Source: Oscillospiraceae bacterium | GTDB lineage: Bacteria > Bacillota > Clostridia > Oscillospirales > Oscillospiraceae | Direction of reading: 5' to 3' | Assembly (NCBI GenBank): GCA_017521875.1 | Contig: JAFXBH010000060.1 | Span: 1-5,697, forward strand | DNA length: 5,697 nucleotides | Part shown: positions 5,134 to 5,697 of the stretch, one piece after another | How positions within the stretch are numbered: position 1 is the stretch's first letter | How the letters are laid out: every line of letters starts with the position of its first letter | Position numbers and translations under genes: made by a program | The notes under the pieces: model-generated | The model's input: the letters and a program-made list of their open reading frames with translations, nothing else | The model's database searches: none | Told to the model about the DNA's origin: nothing

Positions 5134-5697
5134 CTATTGAGAGAGCATCACTCTGTCGCTGGTGAACTGACTGCCGCTGGATTCCTCAAACATCTGCAGC
5201 AGTTGCTCAATGGTGAGTTTCTTTTTCTCTTCGCCCTTCACATCCACGATGATCCGGCCTTCGTGCATCATAATCAGCCGGTTGCCTACCCGAATGGCAT
5301 CTGCCATATTATGGGTAATCATAATGGTCATCAGGTGGTTCTTTTCCACGATTTCCTCGGTGATATCCAGCACCTTCTTGGCAGTTTTCGGATCCAGGGC
5401 TGCGGTATGCTCATCTAAAAGCAGCAGTTTCGGCTTGTTCAAAGTAGCCATCAGCAGCGTCAATGCCTGTCGCTGGCCGCCGGAGAGCAGGCCTACCTTA
5501 GCCGTCAGTCGTTCTTCCAGTCCCAACCCTAAAATTTTCAGCAGTTCCTTATATTCTTTCCGTTCCTTGGCGGTAATGCCCGGGCGGAGGAATCTTCTCT
5601 TACCACGCCGTGCAGCCAATGCCAGATTTTCTTCGATCTGCATATCCGCAGCCGTGCCGGTCATAGGATCCTGGAACACCCGGCCCAGGTACTTGGC
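5134..5697 (-). CDS. ABC transporter ATP-binding protein of the TrpX/ABC_sub_bind (tryptophan/tyrosine-type) system, N-terminus cut by window edge
   Basis: This is the C-terminal 187 residues of an ABC ATPase, which hydrolyses ATP at the inner face of the membrane to power an importer. The reading frame stays open to the window edge, starting AKYLGRVFQDPMTGTAADM. The Walker A motif and true start therefore lie outside, and the internal GTG at 5679 is not a start. Seen in order are the Q-loop VFQDP, the signature LSGGQRQALTLLMATL, Walker B with catalytic glutamate and D-loop LLLLDEHTAALDP, and the H-loop MITHNM, followed by NRLIMMHEGRIIVDV. The LSGGQRQALTLLMATL plus DEHTAALDPKTA combination and the RRGKRR segment after the Q-loop are typical of ATPases paired with ABC_sub_bind (TrpX-like) binding proteins and a branched-chain-type permease. 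Those partners would be expected upstream, beyond the right edge, with this gene last in its operon as the terminator suggests. Substrate is uncertain: the family is predicted for aromatic amino acids but is diverse. Confidence 0.93.
   Translation of the reverse strand, partial: AKYLGRVFQDPMTGTAADMQIEENLALAARRGKRRFLRPGITAKERKEYKELLKILGLGLEERLTAKVGLLSGGQRQALTLLMATLNKPKLLLLDEHTAALDPKTAKKVLDITEEIVEKNHLMTIMITHNMADAIRVGNRLIMMHEGRIIVDVKGEEKKKLTIEQLLQMFEESSGSQFTSDRVMLSQ

Noticed and set aside
5134..5679. Taking the GTG at 5679 as the start of the ABC ATPase
   Set aside because: The frame continues open to the window edge, encoding AKYLGR before VFQDP, and the Walker A motif must lie further upstream. 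The GTG is the valine of the Q-loop region.
1..5697. CRISPR arrays, insertion sequences, tRNA or rRNA genes, phage or defence modules
   Set aside because: I found no regularly spaced repeats, transposase motifs, terminal inverted repeats, cloverleaf structures or ribosomal RNA signatures on either strand. All sequence is explained by five genes and short regulatory gaps.

Overview
This window looks like ordinary chromosome from a Clostridia-type Firmicute, probably a gut Oscillospiraceae/Lachnospiraceae-like bacterium. The evidence is strong AGGAGG-type ribosome binding sites, near-consensus sigma-A promoters, a Gram-positive-type SOS box (CGAAC-N4-GTTC class), a short lipoprotein signal on a transport binding protein, and protein families typical of that group. 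The lineage is inferred from family resemblance and not proven. All five genes lie on the minus strand, so transcription runs from right to left. They form four separate units divided by visible hairpin terminators. No gene-free stretch exceeds 190 bases.

Read in the direction of transcription, the right edge (5134-5697) holds the C-terminal 187 residues of an ABC ATPase of the tryptophan/tyrosine-type (TrpX/ABC_sub_bind) transporter family, ended by a hairpin terminator. Next is a single-gene unit (4000-5001) with its own extended -10 promoter. It encodes an uncharacterised protein with six predicted membrane segments and an external OB-fold-like (tRNA_anti-like) domain, and it ends in a strong terminator.

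The centre is a two-gene TRAP transporter operon of the TAXI class: a lipoprotein substrate-binding protein (2850-3812), then a fused small+large membrane subunit (838-2781). Its promoter has perfect TTGACA and TATAAT boxes. An approximately 82-nt leader follows, containing two adjacent hairpins flanked by a 9-bp direct repeat. An 11-bp hairpin separates the two genes, and a strong terminator closes the operon. The two proteins should together form an ion-driven importer for a small organic acid or amino acid. The substrate cannot be read from the sequence.

The left edge (1-714) holds the N-terminal 238 residues of a Y-family translesion DNA polymerase. A LexA/DinR box sits directly downstream of its -10 element, so it is almost certainly part of the SOS regulon. 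I see no CRISPR array, mobile element, tRNA or rRNA, and nothing that amounts to a new multi-gene system. The items most worth a second look are the structured TRAP leader and the membrane/OB-fold protein.
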